A stretch of DNA of 64,000 bases from UBA6120 sp035361955. GTDB lineage: Bacteria > Bacillota_I > Bacilli_A > RFN20 > CAG-826. Position numbers and translations under genes: made by a program. Shown one piece after another: positions 8,504-17,015 of the stretch (position 1 is the stretch's first letter; every line of letters starts with the position of its first letter). Where the stretch lies: the NCBI GenBank assembly GCA_035361955.1, contig DAOSDC010000007.1, forward strand, positions 25,921 through 89,920. Direction: 5' to 3'. Under the pieces are notes generated by a model that saw only the letters and a list, made by a program, of their open reading frames with translations, had not been told where the DNA came from and searched no databases.

Positions 8504-10381
8504 ATGAATACAAGCGCCGAAAAAATGAAAAACAACTTTAAACAAAAACAAGCGATCCTACATGTTGCGGTTGATTTTTTGGTGCTTGGTGCGCTGTTAG
8601 CGCTCGTGTTTACCGATAGCATACAAGGAAGCGAAATCAGTGTTTTCGTGGCGACGCTCCTTTTCTATATCGGTTTTGGAGTAAGCAAACTCTTCCTGTT
8701 TGCCCTATCAGGTATTTATCGGATCATCACCAATCATTTCAGCATCGTCGATGCCATCAAAGTCGGCGTGATGTCGATGTCGGTGACCTTTGCCGCTTAT
8801 TTGCTGATGATTTTCATCCCCAACGTTCGCCAATGGACGTTCATGAATTTTGTGACGTTGGCATTCGCCGAATCGTTTGTGCTAATCTCGGTGCGCTTTG
8901 CCAAAAGAATGCTCCACATGTATTTGGTCAAAAAAGACCGCATTCCAGGTGAGAAGCCGACGATTATCATCGGCGCTGGACTCGGCGGGAAAATGATCAT
9001 CGATGAAATACGTAATAATCAAAAGATGATTAATGACGTCGTCGCCATCGTCGATGATGATCCTTCGAAAATCGGAAGTTCATTTTCTGGCGTCAAGGTA
9101 TACGGTCCGATTAGTCGCATTAACGACATCATCAACCAATTCCAGGCGAGCGAAGTCATCGTCGCCATTGCCAATTTGGAAAAGAATCGTCTATTCGAAA
9201 TTCTTTCTTATATGGACACGGCCAACGTCAAAATCAAACGTTTACCGCTGATTGCCGACTTATCACTCGATCACAAGGTTGAGTTGCTTGAAGTCGATAT
9301 TCACGAGCTGCTTGGCCGCGATGTAATCCCGCTTGAAAACGATCAAATTCGCGCATTCATTGAAAACAAAACGGTGCTCATCACGGGCGCAGGCGGATCA
9401 ATCGGATCGGAACTCTCGCGGCAAATCCATAAATACCAGCCAAAACGTCTTGTGCTATTCGATATCTATGAAAACGGCGTATATGATTTGCAACAAGAAT
9501 TCAATCGCGCTTGTCATCGTTCGCAAACTAACGGCGTTACCATCGACGTCATCATTGGGTCGACCTACAACATCGAGCGCATGGAGCAAGTGTTTACCAC
9601 GTATAAGCCAGAACTTGTCTTCCACGCCGCGGCGTATAAGCATGTACCGCTGATGGAAGATAGTCCCCAGGAAGCGATTCGCACGAATATCATCGGCACT
9701 TATAATGTCGCCTATATGGCCCAAAAGCACGAAGCTCAGAAAATGGTCCTCGTTTCCACCGATAAAGCCGTGCGACCGACCAACGTCATGGGAGCGACCA
9801 AAGCTTTCGCTGAAATGATCATGCAACACTTCGCCTCCAATGGTGCGAAAACATCGTTTTCCGCGGTACGATTTGGCAATGTACTCGGCAGTAACGGTTC
9901 CGTGATTCCCGTGTTTAAAAAACAAATCGAATCGGGCGGTCCCTTGACGGTCACCGACCCACGCATCACGCGTTATTTCATGACGATTCCCGAAGCCGTC
10001 GGTCTCATTTTACAATCGGGGGCTTACGCAAAGGGTGGCGAAATATTCGTCCTCGACATGGGAAAACCAATCAAAATCATGGAATTGGCCGAGAAAATGA
10101 TTCGGCAAGCCGGATTTATCCCCCACAAAGATATCAAGATTGAAATCATCGGATTGCGACCGGGTGAAAAGCTTTATGAAGAGTTACTAATTGACACCAC
10201 GACGCAAATCAAAACCCCGAACGAGAAAATATTCATCGATACGAAACGAGAGATTTCGTTCGAGCAAACGACCTACGAATGGATGATGACGCATCTTTGC
10301 GAAAATCACGAACCATTAGTCGATAAATTGTTCCAATCAATCAACATTAAGCGTGACAAATCACAGAAAAACATAGACTAG
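8504..10381 (+). CDS. Membrane nucleotide-sugar 4,6-dehydratase/epimerase, CapD/EpsC type
   Basis: 625 aa. Four membrane helices occupy about residues 15-130. A CoA-binding-like Rossmann domain follows (TIIIGAGLGGKMII, about 150-165), then a cytoplasmic SDR domain (VLITGAGGSIGSELSR, near 290-305). The catalytic region is VSTDKAVRPTNVMGATK (from about residue 417), where inverting 4,6-dehydratases of the PglF/CapD type use T-D-K with a replaced Tyr. The probable substrate is UDP-GlcNAc, giving UDP-4-keto-6-deoxy sugars for the surface polymer made with the sugar transferase at 5336. Length and layout match the family. It could act on another UDP-HexNAc. Confidence 0.92.
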   Translation: MNTSAEKMKNNFKQKQAILHVAVDFLVLGALLALVFTDSIQGSEISVFVATLLFYIGFGVSKLFLFALSGIYRIITNHFSIVDAIKVGVMSMSVTFAAYLLMIFIPNVRQWTFMNFVTLAFAESFVLISVRFAKRMLHMYLVKKDRIPGEKPTIIIGAGLGGKMIIDEIRNNQKMINDVVAIVDDDPSKIGSSFSGVKVYGPISRINDIINQFQASEVIVAIANLEKNRLFEILSYMDTANVKIKRLPLIADLSLDHKVELLEVDIHELLGRDVIPLENDQIRAFIENKTVLITGAGGSIGSELSRQIHKYQPKRLVLFDIYENGVYDLQQEFNRACHRSQTNGVTIDVIIGSTYNIERMEQVFTTYKPELVFHAAAYKHVPLMEDSPQEAIRTNIIGTYNVAYMAQKHEAQKMVLVSTDKAVRPTNVMGATKAFAEMIMQHFASNGAKTSFSAVRFGNVLGSNGSVIPVFKKQIESGGPLTVTDPRITRYFMTIPEAVGLILQSGAYAKGGEIFVLDMGKPIKIMELAEKMIRQAGFIPHKDIKIEIIGLRPGEKLYEELLIDTTTQIKTPNEKIFIDTKREISFEQTTYEWMMTHLCENHEPLVDKLFQSINIKRDKSQKNID

Positions 10382-10433
10382 CATTAAGAATATAAGTTAT
10401 TTTAAATATAGTTTATTTAAAGAAGGTATGGCC

Positions 10434-11831
10434 ATGAACAGAAAAATCGAAGAAAACGCCAGTTCCATCAGTCTGTATGATTTATGGATGATGGTGCGAC
10501 GCAACATTTATTCCATCATATATTTCACTGTGCTCGGTTTGGTGCTCGGTTTAGTTTACACTAACATGATCGTGACTCCCGAATACACAGCGACCGCATA
10601 TGTGACCCCGCAACGACCAAGTGCCGCCGCGGTGCCCTCCCAAACGCTGACGACGATTACGACCGACATTAAATCGAATGCCGTGCTACAAGTGGCAGTG
10701 ACGCTACTTGATGACGATGATGTTACTCATGCTAACGGAAACCCGATTACGCTAGCGGAAATCGCCGCGGGGCTAACGACCAGCTCGACGACGACTTCCT
10801 ATCGCATCACGATTAGTTACGTGAGCATGGAACAAGATATTGCCGTCCCCATCGTCAATTCGGTGATTGAAGCTTCTAACGACGTGTTTACGAACGAACC
10901 GTACTCAACCGGATTATTGTCCGGGTATTCATTCATTTTGGCTGAAGCAACAAGTGCCGCCTACACCGGACCATCGACAACACTATATTTGGCCATCTTC
11001 GTGATTTTGGGTGGCGTGGTTGGTACGGGCTTAGGTATTTTCACCGACATTGTCGAAGATCGCATCCACTATACCGGCGAAATCAATGCGTTGGGCGTCA
11101 ACGCCTTTGACGTATCGTTTAAAGACAAAAAGAAGAAGCGTCCGCAACGAAAGGATTCGAGCACTTTGACGTTACAAGATCTAGATATCGTCGACCCTTC
11201 AGAAATAAACGATCCGTATTACCGCGATGTATTAAAACTTCAAAACGACATTGAAAATTTTACCCCCGACAAACAAGTTAAAACCATCGGGATCACATCC
11301 CCGAAAGAATATGTTTCGAAAGCATCGCTTATTGCTTCACTCGCGCAAGTTTATGCCAAAGAGCACCAACGCGTGCTCGTGCTGGATTTCGATTTTGAGC
11401 ATCCGTTTATGCATGAGGTATTCAACGTGTCGAATACAAAAAACATCGTTGGATATTATCTTAGTTACAAAGGTGTCGAAGAGTTTAGCGAACGCATCAA
11501 TCACTATTTATACGTGATGCCCTCGATTCATAGTGCCATCGGCTCGAAAATCATCAAATCCGATCGCGTCAAGAAATTGATCGAAGAAGCCCGCGAGGAC
11601 TTTGACTACATTTTAATTAACTGCCCGCCGACATTGACCGATATGACGATTCTTGCCTGCGCCACTTTGCTCGATGGTGTCTTAATCGCCGGTAAATTCC
11701 AAACGACGCGTAAAAAAGATTTCGTGAAAACGGCCATCGTCGTTAATAACGCCGACATGCATTTAATCGGGGGCGCCTTTTTAAGCGCTAAAAGCGACCG
11801 CAAAGGATTGCTTAATCTTTTCTCCAAATAG
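10434..11831 (+). CDS. Wzz/CapA-like chain-length protein fused to a degenerate tyrosine-kinase-like ATPase
   Basis: 465 aa. The N-terminus has a Wzz-type membrane helix (about 25-47), an extracytoplasmic loop and a second helix (about 185-205). A cytoplasmic domain aligned with CpsD/CapB BY-kinases follows. Its nucleotide motifs are decayed. The P-loop reads TSPKEYVSKAS, where kinases have a glycine-rich GKS/T. Walker A' keeps VLVLDFDFEHP. The Walker B position reads YILINCPP with Asn for Asp. The C-terminal tyrosine cluster is missing. It probably sets polymer length structurally rather than by phosphorylation. The start at 10434 is preferred: AGAAGG is 7 nt away, but only 1 nt from the upstream ATG at 10428. 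The 3' end overlaps the convergent epimerase gene by 20 bp. Confidence 0.82.
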   Translation: MNRKIEENASSISLYDLWMMVRRNIYSIIYFTVLGLVLGLVYTNMIVTPEYTATAYVTPQRPSAAAVPSQTLTTITTDIKSNAVLQVAVTLLDDDDVTHANGNPITLAEIAAGLTTSSTTTSYRITISYVSMEQDIAVPIVNSVIEASNDVFTNEPYSTGLLSGYSFILAEATSAAYTGPSTTLYLAIFVILGGVVGTGLGIFTDIVEDRIHYTGEINALGVNAFDVSFKDKKKKRPQRKDSSTLTLQDLDIVDPSEINDPYYRDVLKLQNDIENFTPDKQVKTIGITSPKEYVSKASLIASLAQVYAKEHQRVLVLDFDFEHPFMHEVFNVSNTKNIVGYYLSYKGVEEFSERINHYLYVMPSIHSAIGSKIIKSDRVKKLIEEAREDFDYILINCPPTLTDMTILACATLLDGVLIAGKFQTTRKKDFVKTAIVVNNADMHLIGGAFLSAKSDRKGLLNLFSK

Positions 11832-12933
11832 TTTGATTGATAAATGCGACTTTATCTTTGATGATGCGCACGACACGCGCGGAGACATCATCAATCGTGT
11901 AATGATAAGGAATCCGGTAAGCACCGGGTTCTTTTTTTTGCATCGCTTCAATCGCCGATAAAATACCATCGGGATCAATCCCACTTTGCAAAATCGTGCC
12001 GGCGTCAATCGCTTCGGGACGTTCGGTCGACGTGCGCATCAAAATGGCGCGGAAACGGAGCATCGCCGATTCTTCCGATACGGTGCCGCTATCGGAAATG
12101 ACGATGAAAGCATCTTTTTGGAGCCGGCAGTAATCTGTGAATCCCAGTGGTTTGATTTGCTTGACAAGTGGGTGAAGAGCCACTTTCCCAGCTTGAAGTT
12201 TCTTATAAGTACGTGGATGGCAAGAGAAAACGATTGGAAGTTGGTATTTTTCCACGACCCTATTAATCGAAGCGGCAATTGAAGCGAAATGTTTCGGATG
12301 ATCGACGTTTTCTTCACGGTGCCATGATAAAACGATGTATTGTCCTTGATTGACCTCGAGTCGCTTTAAGATGTCCGAGGCGTTAATTTGACCCATATGG
12401 GCGTTTAAGACTTCAAGAATGGGTGACCCGGTAATTTCAATGTATTGGTCCTCAAGCCCTTCTTTGATCAGGTAGCGATAACTATAATCGGTGTAAGGTA
12501 GATTAAAGTCGGCGATATGGTCAACGATTTTGCGGTTAATCGTTTCCGGAACGTTCCAATCGCCACAGCGATTGCCGGCTTCCATGTGGAAAATCGGACA
12601 TTTTAAGCGTTTGGCGCCGATGGCGGCCAAAGCAGAATTCGTGTCACCCAAAATCAAGACGGCGTCAGGTTTCAAGTCGCGAATAAGTTCATAGCTACGT
12701 TCGATTACTTTCCCGATTGTCGCACCTAAATGTTCGCCAGCGCAGTTAAGAAAATAGTCGGGTTGGCGCAGTCCCAAGTCATCGAAGAAAATTTGGTTTA
12801 GTTCGTAATCGTAGTTTTGTCCCGTATGCACGAGAATATGTTCAAAGGCGATGTCACACGCTTTGATGACTTCCGAGAGACGGATGATTTCCGGCCGTGT
12901 GCCGATGATGGTCATGACTTTCATTTTGTTCAT
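11812..12933 (-). CDS. wecB: UDP-N-acetylglucosamine 2-epimerase (non-hydrolysing)
   Basis: 373 aa. It interconverts UDP-GlcNAc and UDP-ManNAc for surface polysaccharide. The start MKVMTIIGTRPEIIRLSEVI is the family's hallmark. LILGDTNSALAAIGAKRL and the HMEAGNRCGDWNVPETINR block (around residue 115-135) follow, and SDSGTVSEESAMLRFRAILMR near 275-300 holds the UDP-binding residues. The start at 12933 is chosen because AGG lies 7 nt upstream; the next Met at 12924 is also possible. It is transcribed towards the Wzz-like gene and overlaps it tail to tail. Confidence 0.93.
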   Translation of the reverse strand: MNKMKVMTIIGTRPEIIRLSEVIKACDIAFEHILVHTGQNYDYELNQIFFDDLGLRQPDYFLNCAGEHLGATIGKVIERSYELIRDLKPDAVLILGDTNSALAAIGAKRLKCPIFHMEAGNRCGDWNVPETINRKIVDHIADFNLPYTDYSYRYLIKEGLEDQYIEITGSPILEVLNAHMGQINASDILKRLEVNQGQYIVLSWHREENVDHPKHFASIAASINRVVEKYQLPIVFSCHPRTYKKLQAGKVALHPLVKQIKPLGFTDYCRLQKDAFIVISDSGTVSEESAMLRFRAILMRTSTERPEAIDAGTILQSGIDPDGILSAIEAMQKKEPGAYRIPYHYTIDDVSARVVRIIKDKVAFINQTIWRKD

Positions 12934-12972
12934 ATGTTTACCTGCTGTCAATGTATATTATCGCACGGATGA

Positions 12973-14241
12973 TTAGATGCTGAATTTCCTTTTTAACACG
13001 AAGTAAGCGCCACCAGCGAAAATGATGATCGCCCCGAATAAGGCAACTTTACCGATTTCGCCCCAATCGAGGTTAAGTGAAGAAGCACTCGACGTCAAAC
13101 CGGCATTTCCCGTTCGTGAAGCCAGGTAGTTATAACGGCCAATCGCATCGTTAAACGTATTGGTGACGAGGCGCCCAGTTTCGTTGATACCACTGATTTC
13201 GTGGTTTTTATTGTTTAGGAAATATTGCTTTGTTTCAGTGTGCATGTAATTGTACTCATCGCGCAAGCGATTGAAGGCTCCAAACGGATCACCCGCGGCA
13301 TTCATGCCGATGCCATACATCACGTATTCGCCATAGGCTACGGCTTGCGTCTCGACGCTAATTGTTGGTGTCGCTACGACATGGGAACCAAGTGAGTTGA
13401 TGGAGGTACCAATCATCCAATCAAGCGCTGAAAAAGTCGTGGTGGGGCGGACAGTTTTTCCATCTCTTTGAAGATGGAAATCATCAATCTCAAATGGCCC
13501 AGATTGCGTTATTCGCAAGGTCTCATCAATCGTCAAATCAATCAAGTCGAGTATTTTTGAATTGACTTTGTCATATAGTTCGAAGCGGTCATAGGATGAT
13601 AGATCAAGCGTTGGGTCATCGATGATAGTATTCTGATTTGATGACTCAATATCTTGATCATCATTAACAATCACAAGCGTATCATTGGCTTTGACGATAT
13701 CGGGCAAGGCCAATGTAGTCAGCGTCTCGCCTTGGTATAGCCGTAATTCATAGTCGCTATAATTTATTTGGTTGCCACTGCCGTTATATATTTCGATGGC
13801 GTTCAATTCAGTTGGTGTCACCACGATTTCGGAGATGAACAATTGTTTGACTTGAGGCGGTAAAACGAGTGCACCCGAATTCGTGACATCGATGTCGAAA
13901 GACGCCAATTTATTTTGGTAATTGACGGTGATTGTCTGCTTGCCTAGCGTTAATTCATCGCCGCCTTCAAGCGTAAAACCGGATGTGAGTTCTTGGACAG
14001 TTTCGTCATCATAATGTGCAAGTATCGATAAACCATCAAAGCGCAAATCATCACCAAGCGAATGAAGCGTGACATAGGGCAATGAATCGATTTGGATACT
14101 TGAAAGTTGCGCGTCAGCACGTAGCGGACCATCTTTAAAAGTAGATGTAGAAACAGTTTCGGTATTAACTGATAAATGGCCAAACGCCAGGCTCGCTATG
14201 AAGATGACAAGACCATGCGTCATGATATTAAATGGTTTCAT
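12973..14241 (-). CDS. Membrane-anchored surface protein with Ig-like and lamin-tail-like domains
   Basis: 422 aa. An N-terminal hydrophobic export signal (LVIFIASLAFGHLSV) is followed by a bacterial Ig-like region (about 50-130: LSILAHYDDETVQEL, ITVNYQNK). A lamin-tail-like domain comes next (about 140-210: ISEIVVTPTELNAIEIYNGS, YSDYELRLYQG). A helical C-terminal domain (about 310-390) contains DEYNYMHTETKQYF and DAIGRYNYLASR, and resembles the C-terminal regions of the proteins at 39096 and 39986. It ends in a transmembrane helix plus KRKFSI, anchoring it outside-out. No catalytic motif is visible. A TATAAT 10 nt before the ATG suggests a nearly leaderless mRNA. Confidence 0.72.
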   Translation of the reverse strand: MKPFNIMTHGLVIFIASLAFGHLSVNTETVSTSTFKDGPLRADAQLSSIQIDSLPYVTLHSLGDDLRFDGLSILAHYDDETVQELTSGFTLEGGDELTLGKQTITVNYQNKLASFDIDVTNSGALVLPPQVKQLFISEIVVTPTELNAIEIYNGSGNQINYSDYELRLYQGETLTTLALPDIVKANDTLVIVNDDQDIESSNQNTIIDDPTLDLSSYDRFELYDKVNSKILDLIDLTIDETLRITQSGPFEIDDFHLQRDGKTVRPTTTFSALDWMIGTSINSLGSHVVATPTISVETQAVAYGEYVMYGIGMNAAGDPFGAFNRLRDEYNYMHTETKQYFLNNKNHEISGINETGRLVTNTFNDAIGRYNYLASRTGNAGLTSSASSLNLDWGEIGKVALFGAIIIFAGGAYFVLKRKFSI

Positions 14242-14367
14242 GATTGAATAAATTATAACCGATTGGCCTTTTAAATAAAATTTATAAATTTTATGATTTC
14301 CACCCGTTATTGCCTTTTAAATACTCTTTAAGTGACGATGCAAGTATAATAATAACAGGTATTTTTT

Positions 14368-14844
14368 ATGGTCAAAGAAATGACGGGAACAAAACTTATC
14401 GCCAAAAATAGCCGTGCTCATTACGACTACTTTTTGTCGCAGTTTTTAGAAGTCGGCCTTGAGCTCACCGGCACCGAAATTAAGAGTATCCGCACACATG
14501 GAGCTAGTCTCGTCGATAGTCGCGTGATTGACCGCAACAACGAAATGTACGTCCTGAACATGAACATTCCGATTTACGATAAAGGCACGATTTATAACCA
14601 CGAACCAAAACGCACCCGTAAACTTTTGATGCATAAGCACGAGATCGTCAAATATCAGAAAGCCATGAAAGAAAAAGGCTTTACGATTGTACCTACGAAG
14701 TTATATTTTTCCAAAGGGCGTGCCAAACTTGAAATCGCGCTTGCCAAAGGCAAGAAGCTCTACGATAAACGCGAAACGATTAAGCAGCGCGAAGACGAAT
14801 TAAAAATCCAAAAGGCGATGAAAGACCATCGCGGTGTTGAATAG
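14368..14844 (+). CDS. smpB: SsrA-binding protein
   Basis: 158 aa. SmpB delivers tmRNA to stalled ribosomes for trans-translation. The family patterns are clear: KLIAKNSRAHYDYFL, GLELTGTEIKSIRTHGASLVD and the basic C-terminal tail KKLYDKRETIKQREDE, which reads the empty decoding centre. Its length is normal. TATAAT (14345-14350) precedes the start and ACAGG provides a modest SD. The ssrA RNA is not in this window. folC follows with almost no gap. Confidence 0.97.
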   Translation: MVKEMTGTKLIAKNSRAHYDYFLSQFLEVGLELTGTEIKSIRTHGASLVDSRVIDRNNEMYVLNMNIPIYDKGTIYNHEPKRTRKLLMHKHEIVKYQKAMKEKGFTIVPTKLYFSKGRAKLEIALAKGKKLYDKRETIKQREDELKIQKAMKDHRGVE

Positions 14845-14845
14845 C

Positions 14846-16084
14846 ATGAAATTTCAAACAATCGACCAAGTAATTGAATATTTTGCCCAACACATGTCAG
14901 GTGCCTATTCGCGTGTGAATTTCGATGCGTTTTTGCTGGCGCAAAAATTCCAATACAAAATTCCTTCAATTCATATTACGGGTACCAACGGCAAAGGATC
15001 GACGGCCACGCTCATTCAAAACATTTACCAATACAGCGGCCGCCGTGTTGGATTGTTTACTTCTCCGGCATTTGATCGCTTCTCGGAAATGATTTATATC
15101 GACGATGATGAAATCGACGATCGATATGTCATTTCATTTATGAATAAATTTTGTGAACAATTTGAGAAATTTAATTTGACGACATTTGAGATGCAAACGT
15201 TTTTGGCCTTTTCATATTTTTCCGATAGTAATGTGCAAATATCGGTTATTGAAGTTGGTATGGGCGGATTGCTCGACGCGACCAACATTTTTACGCCGGT
15301 CCTTAGCGTCATCACTAACATCGGACTCGAGCACACGAATTATTTAGGACCGACCATCGTCGATGTCGCCAATCATAAAGCCGGCATAATCAAACCACGA
15401 GTTCCCGTGCTGATTGGGAAGGTGGAACCGCAGGCACTTCGAGTGATTGAACAGGTTGCCAAGCGTAATGAAGCACCGCTATTTAAGGTCGGTGAAGTGT
15501 TCAATGTAAAATCGGGCATCAATCAATATTTTTCATATGGTCATTATGAAAACCTTGAGTTGACGATGAACGGTTCATACCAAATCATCAATGCGGCGCT
15601 GGCAATCGAGGCCACCGAAATACTTAAAAAACGCTGGCCTATCAAGGAAAAAGATTTACGAACCGGTTTGTACAAAACATTCATGCCCGGTCGTCTCGAA
15701 GTCGTCAGTTCCGATCCGACGATTGTCATTGACGGAGCCCACAACCCGCATGGAGTCCAAGCGCTAGTGCGCTCGCTTAGCTCGTTTGAAAACAAAATTG
15801 TCTTCGTTATATTTGCTTCCTTTAAAGATAAAGACGTAACACCAATGTTCAAACAACTAGAAGCCGTTTCCAAACATATCGTCGTGACTTCTTTTTCACA
15901 TCCGCGTGCTCGGCATCTAGTCGATTATCCGGTGATGAACTATATTTACATCGATGATTTTAAAGAGGCACTGATGCGTACATATAAAAATGCTCCGAAA
16001 CGGAGTGTAATATTATTGACAGGATCATTAGCATTTGCCGGAGCTGTCCGGGCTTTCATCCAAGCGGGAGGTTTGCGCCGATGA
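14846..16084 (+). CDS. folC: Folylpolyglutamate synthase/dihydrofolate synthase
   Basis: 412 aa from the ATG at 14846; in-frame GTG/TTG codons 12 and 9 nt earlier overlap smpB. It adds glutamates to folate, retaining it in the cell. Mur-ligase-type motifs are present: ITGTNGKGSTATLIQNIY (P-loop, about 39-56), FTSPAFDRFSEMI, VIEVGMGGLLDATN, ITNIGLEHTNYLG, and IDGAHNPHG near 300 in the C-terminal domain. The stop overlaps the next start (ATGA), and the next gene is a folate-type ECF S-component. This pairing means imported folate is polyglutamylated at once. Confidence 0.95.
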   Translation: MKFQTIDQVIEYFAQHMSGAYSRVNFDAFLLAQKFQYKIPSIHITGTNGKGSTATLIQNIYQYSGRRVGLFTSPAFDRFSEMIYIDDDEIDDRYVISFMNKFCEQFEKFNLTTFEMQTFLAFSYFSDSNVQISVIEVGMGGLLDATNIFTPVLSVITNIGLEHTNYLGPTIVDVANHKAGIIKPRVPVLIGKVEPQALRVIEQVAKRNEAPLFKVGEVFNVKSGINQYFSYGHYENLELTMNGSYQIINAALAIEATEILKKRWPIKEKDLRTGLYKTFMPGRLEVVSSDPTIVIDGAHNPHGVQALVRSLSSFENKIVFVIFASFKDKDVTPMFKQLEAVSKHIVVTSFSHPRARHLVDYPVMNYIYIDDFKEALMRTYKNAPKRSVILLTGSLAFAGAVRAFIQAGGLRR

Positions 16085-16857
16085 ACAACAAGATAATCAG
16101 GAATATCACTTTAAGCGCTTTGATGATTGGCCTTGGTGTCATCTTTGAACGATTGTTCGTCATCAACATTCCGCCGTTCATACGCGTTGGCATCGGATCA
16201 ATACCCGTAATTTTATCTAGCGTAATCTTAGGTCCCGTTTACGGAGCCTTCATTGGTGCTAGCGTCGATGTCCTCGGTTTCTTCGTATTCGACATTACGG
16301 GATATCCATACACGCCATATGTGACGATTTCGTTTATATTAATGGGCGTTTTGCCATACTTTTTGCTAAAAATAAGTTCATTCATGCGTTATAAGAAGAT
16401 GCCGTTTCCAATCAGTTATATCCTACTTGGGGTCATCTGGTCGTTTTTGTTGGTGTATGCGATTACCAACGATACTGTTCGCATCAGCGGCACCAATTAT
16501 CCAATTGACGTGGCGATGAAGGTTTTAATTCCAGTCATTAGTTTCATTGTCTTTGGCGCCTTCTCGGTGTTCATATACTTATCGAATCGCTACTTTCAAA
16601 AACGCATTATGTTTTACCCTAAGTGCCCGAGTCCTCATGAATCGGCGTTTGTAATATTGGTCGTGGAAATTCTCATTCACATGGTCTGGGGCAGCATTTG
16701 GAAATCGTGGTTCTTTGGACTTGACGTTTTAATGGTGCTATTCATCCAATCGGTCATCCTCATCTTTACGTTCCCCGTCAAGACATTCGTTTTCAATTAT
16801 GTACTGATGGCGTATCATCGTTATATCGACAAAGCAAGGAGTGATCGCGTTGAGTGA
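16081..16857 (+). CDS. folT: Folate-type ECF transporter S-component
   Basis: 258 aa with six predicted membrane helices. S-components bind the vitamin and dock on the shared EcfA1-EcfA2-EcfT module, which is encoded at 43448-45946. The N-terminus MNNKIIRNITLSALMIGLG and the segments RVGIGSIPVILSSVILGPVYG and GASVDVLGFFVF are typical of the FolT/ThiT-like folate family. A 4-bp overlap with folC strongly supports folate as the substrate. The C-terminal 90 residues form an extra membrane part. It overlaps the following small gene by 8 bp. Confidence 0.88.
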   Translation: MNNKIIRNITLSALMIGLGVIFERLFVINIPPFIRVGIGSIPVILSSVILGPVYGAFIGASVDVLGFFVFDITGYPYTPYVTISFILMGVLPYFLLKISSFMRYKKMPFPISYILLGVIWSFLLVYAITNDTVRISGTNYPIDVAMKVLIPVISFIVFGAFSVFIYLSNRYFQKRIMFYPKCPSPHESAFVILVVEILIHMVWGSIWKSWFFGLDVLMVLFIQSVILIFTFPVKTFVFNYVLMAYHRYIDKARSDRVE

Positions 16858-17002
16858 ACATTTAAACGAAAACAACCAAGAAGAAATCGAATCGGAACAC
16901 GAACCGAAGCAACCAATCGAGTTTCCGCGGCTTGGCGTCATCGTCATTTCAGTTTTATTGGGACTGATTGTCATTTTATCGATTATCATGCAATTCTTAT
17001 AA
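16850..17002 (+). CDS. Small single-span membrane protein
   Basis: 50 codons starting with TTG, with AAGGAG exactly 8 nt upstream (16836-16841). The first 25 residues are acidic and polar (SEHLNENNQEEIESEHEP). The rest is one hydrophobic helix (LGVIVISVLLGLIVILSII) ending in MQFL. It is embedded in the folC-folT-GH13 run and overlaps folT by 8 bp. I do not recognise it; it may be a small accessory or regulatory membrane peptide. Confidence 0.65.
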   Translation: MSEHLNENNQEEIESEHEPKQPIEFPRLGVIVISVLLGLIVILSIIMQFL

Positions 17003-17015
17003 ATGGGGGTTGATT

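Noticed and set aside
12039..12317. Several long antisense reading frames inside wecB, the pullulanases and other large genes
   Set aside because: They mirror the codon pattern of the real gene, lack SD sequences and encode no recognisable motif.
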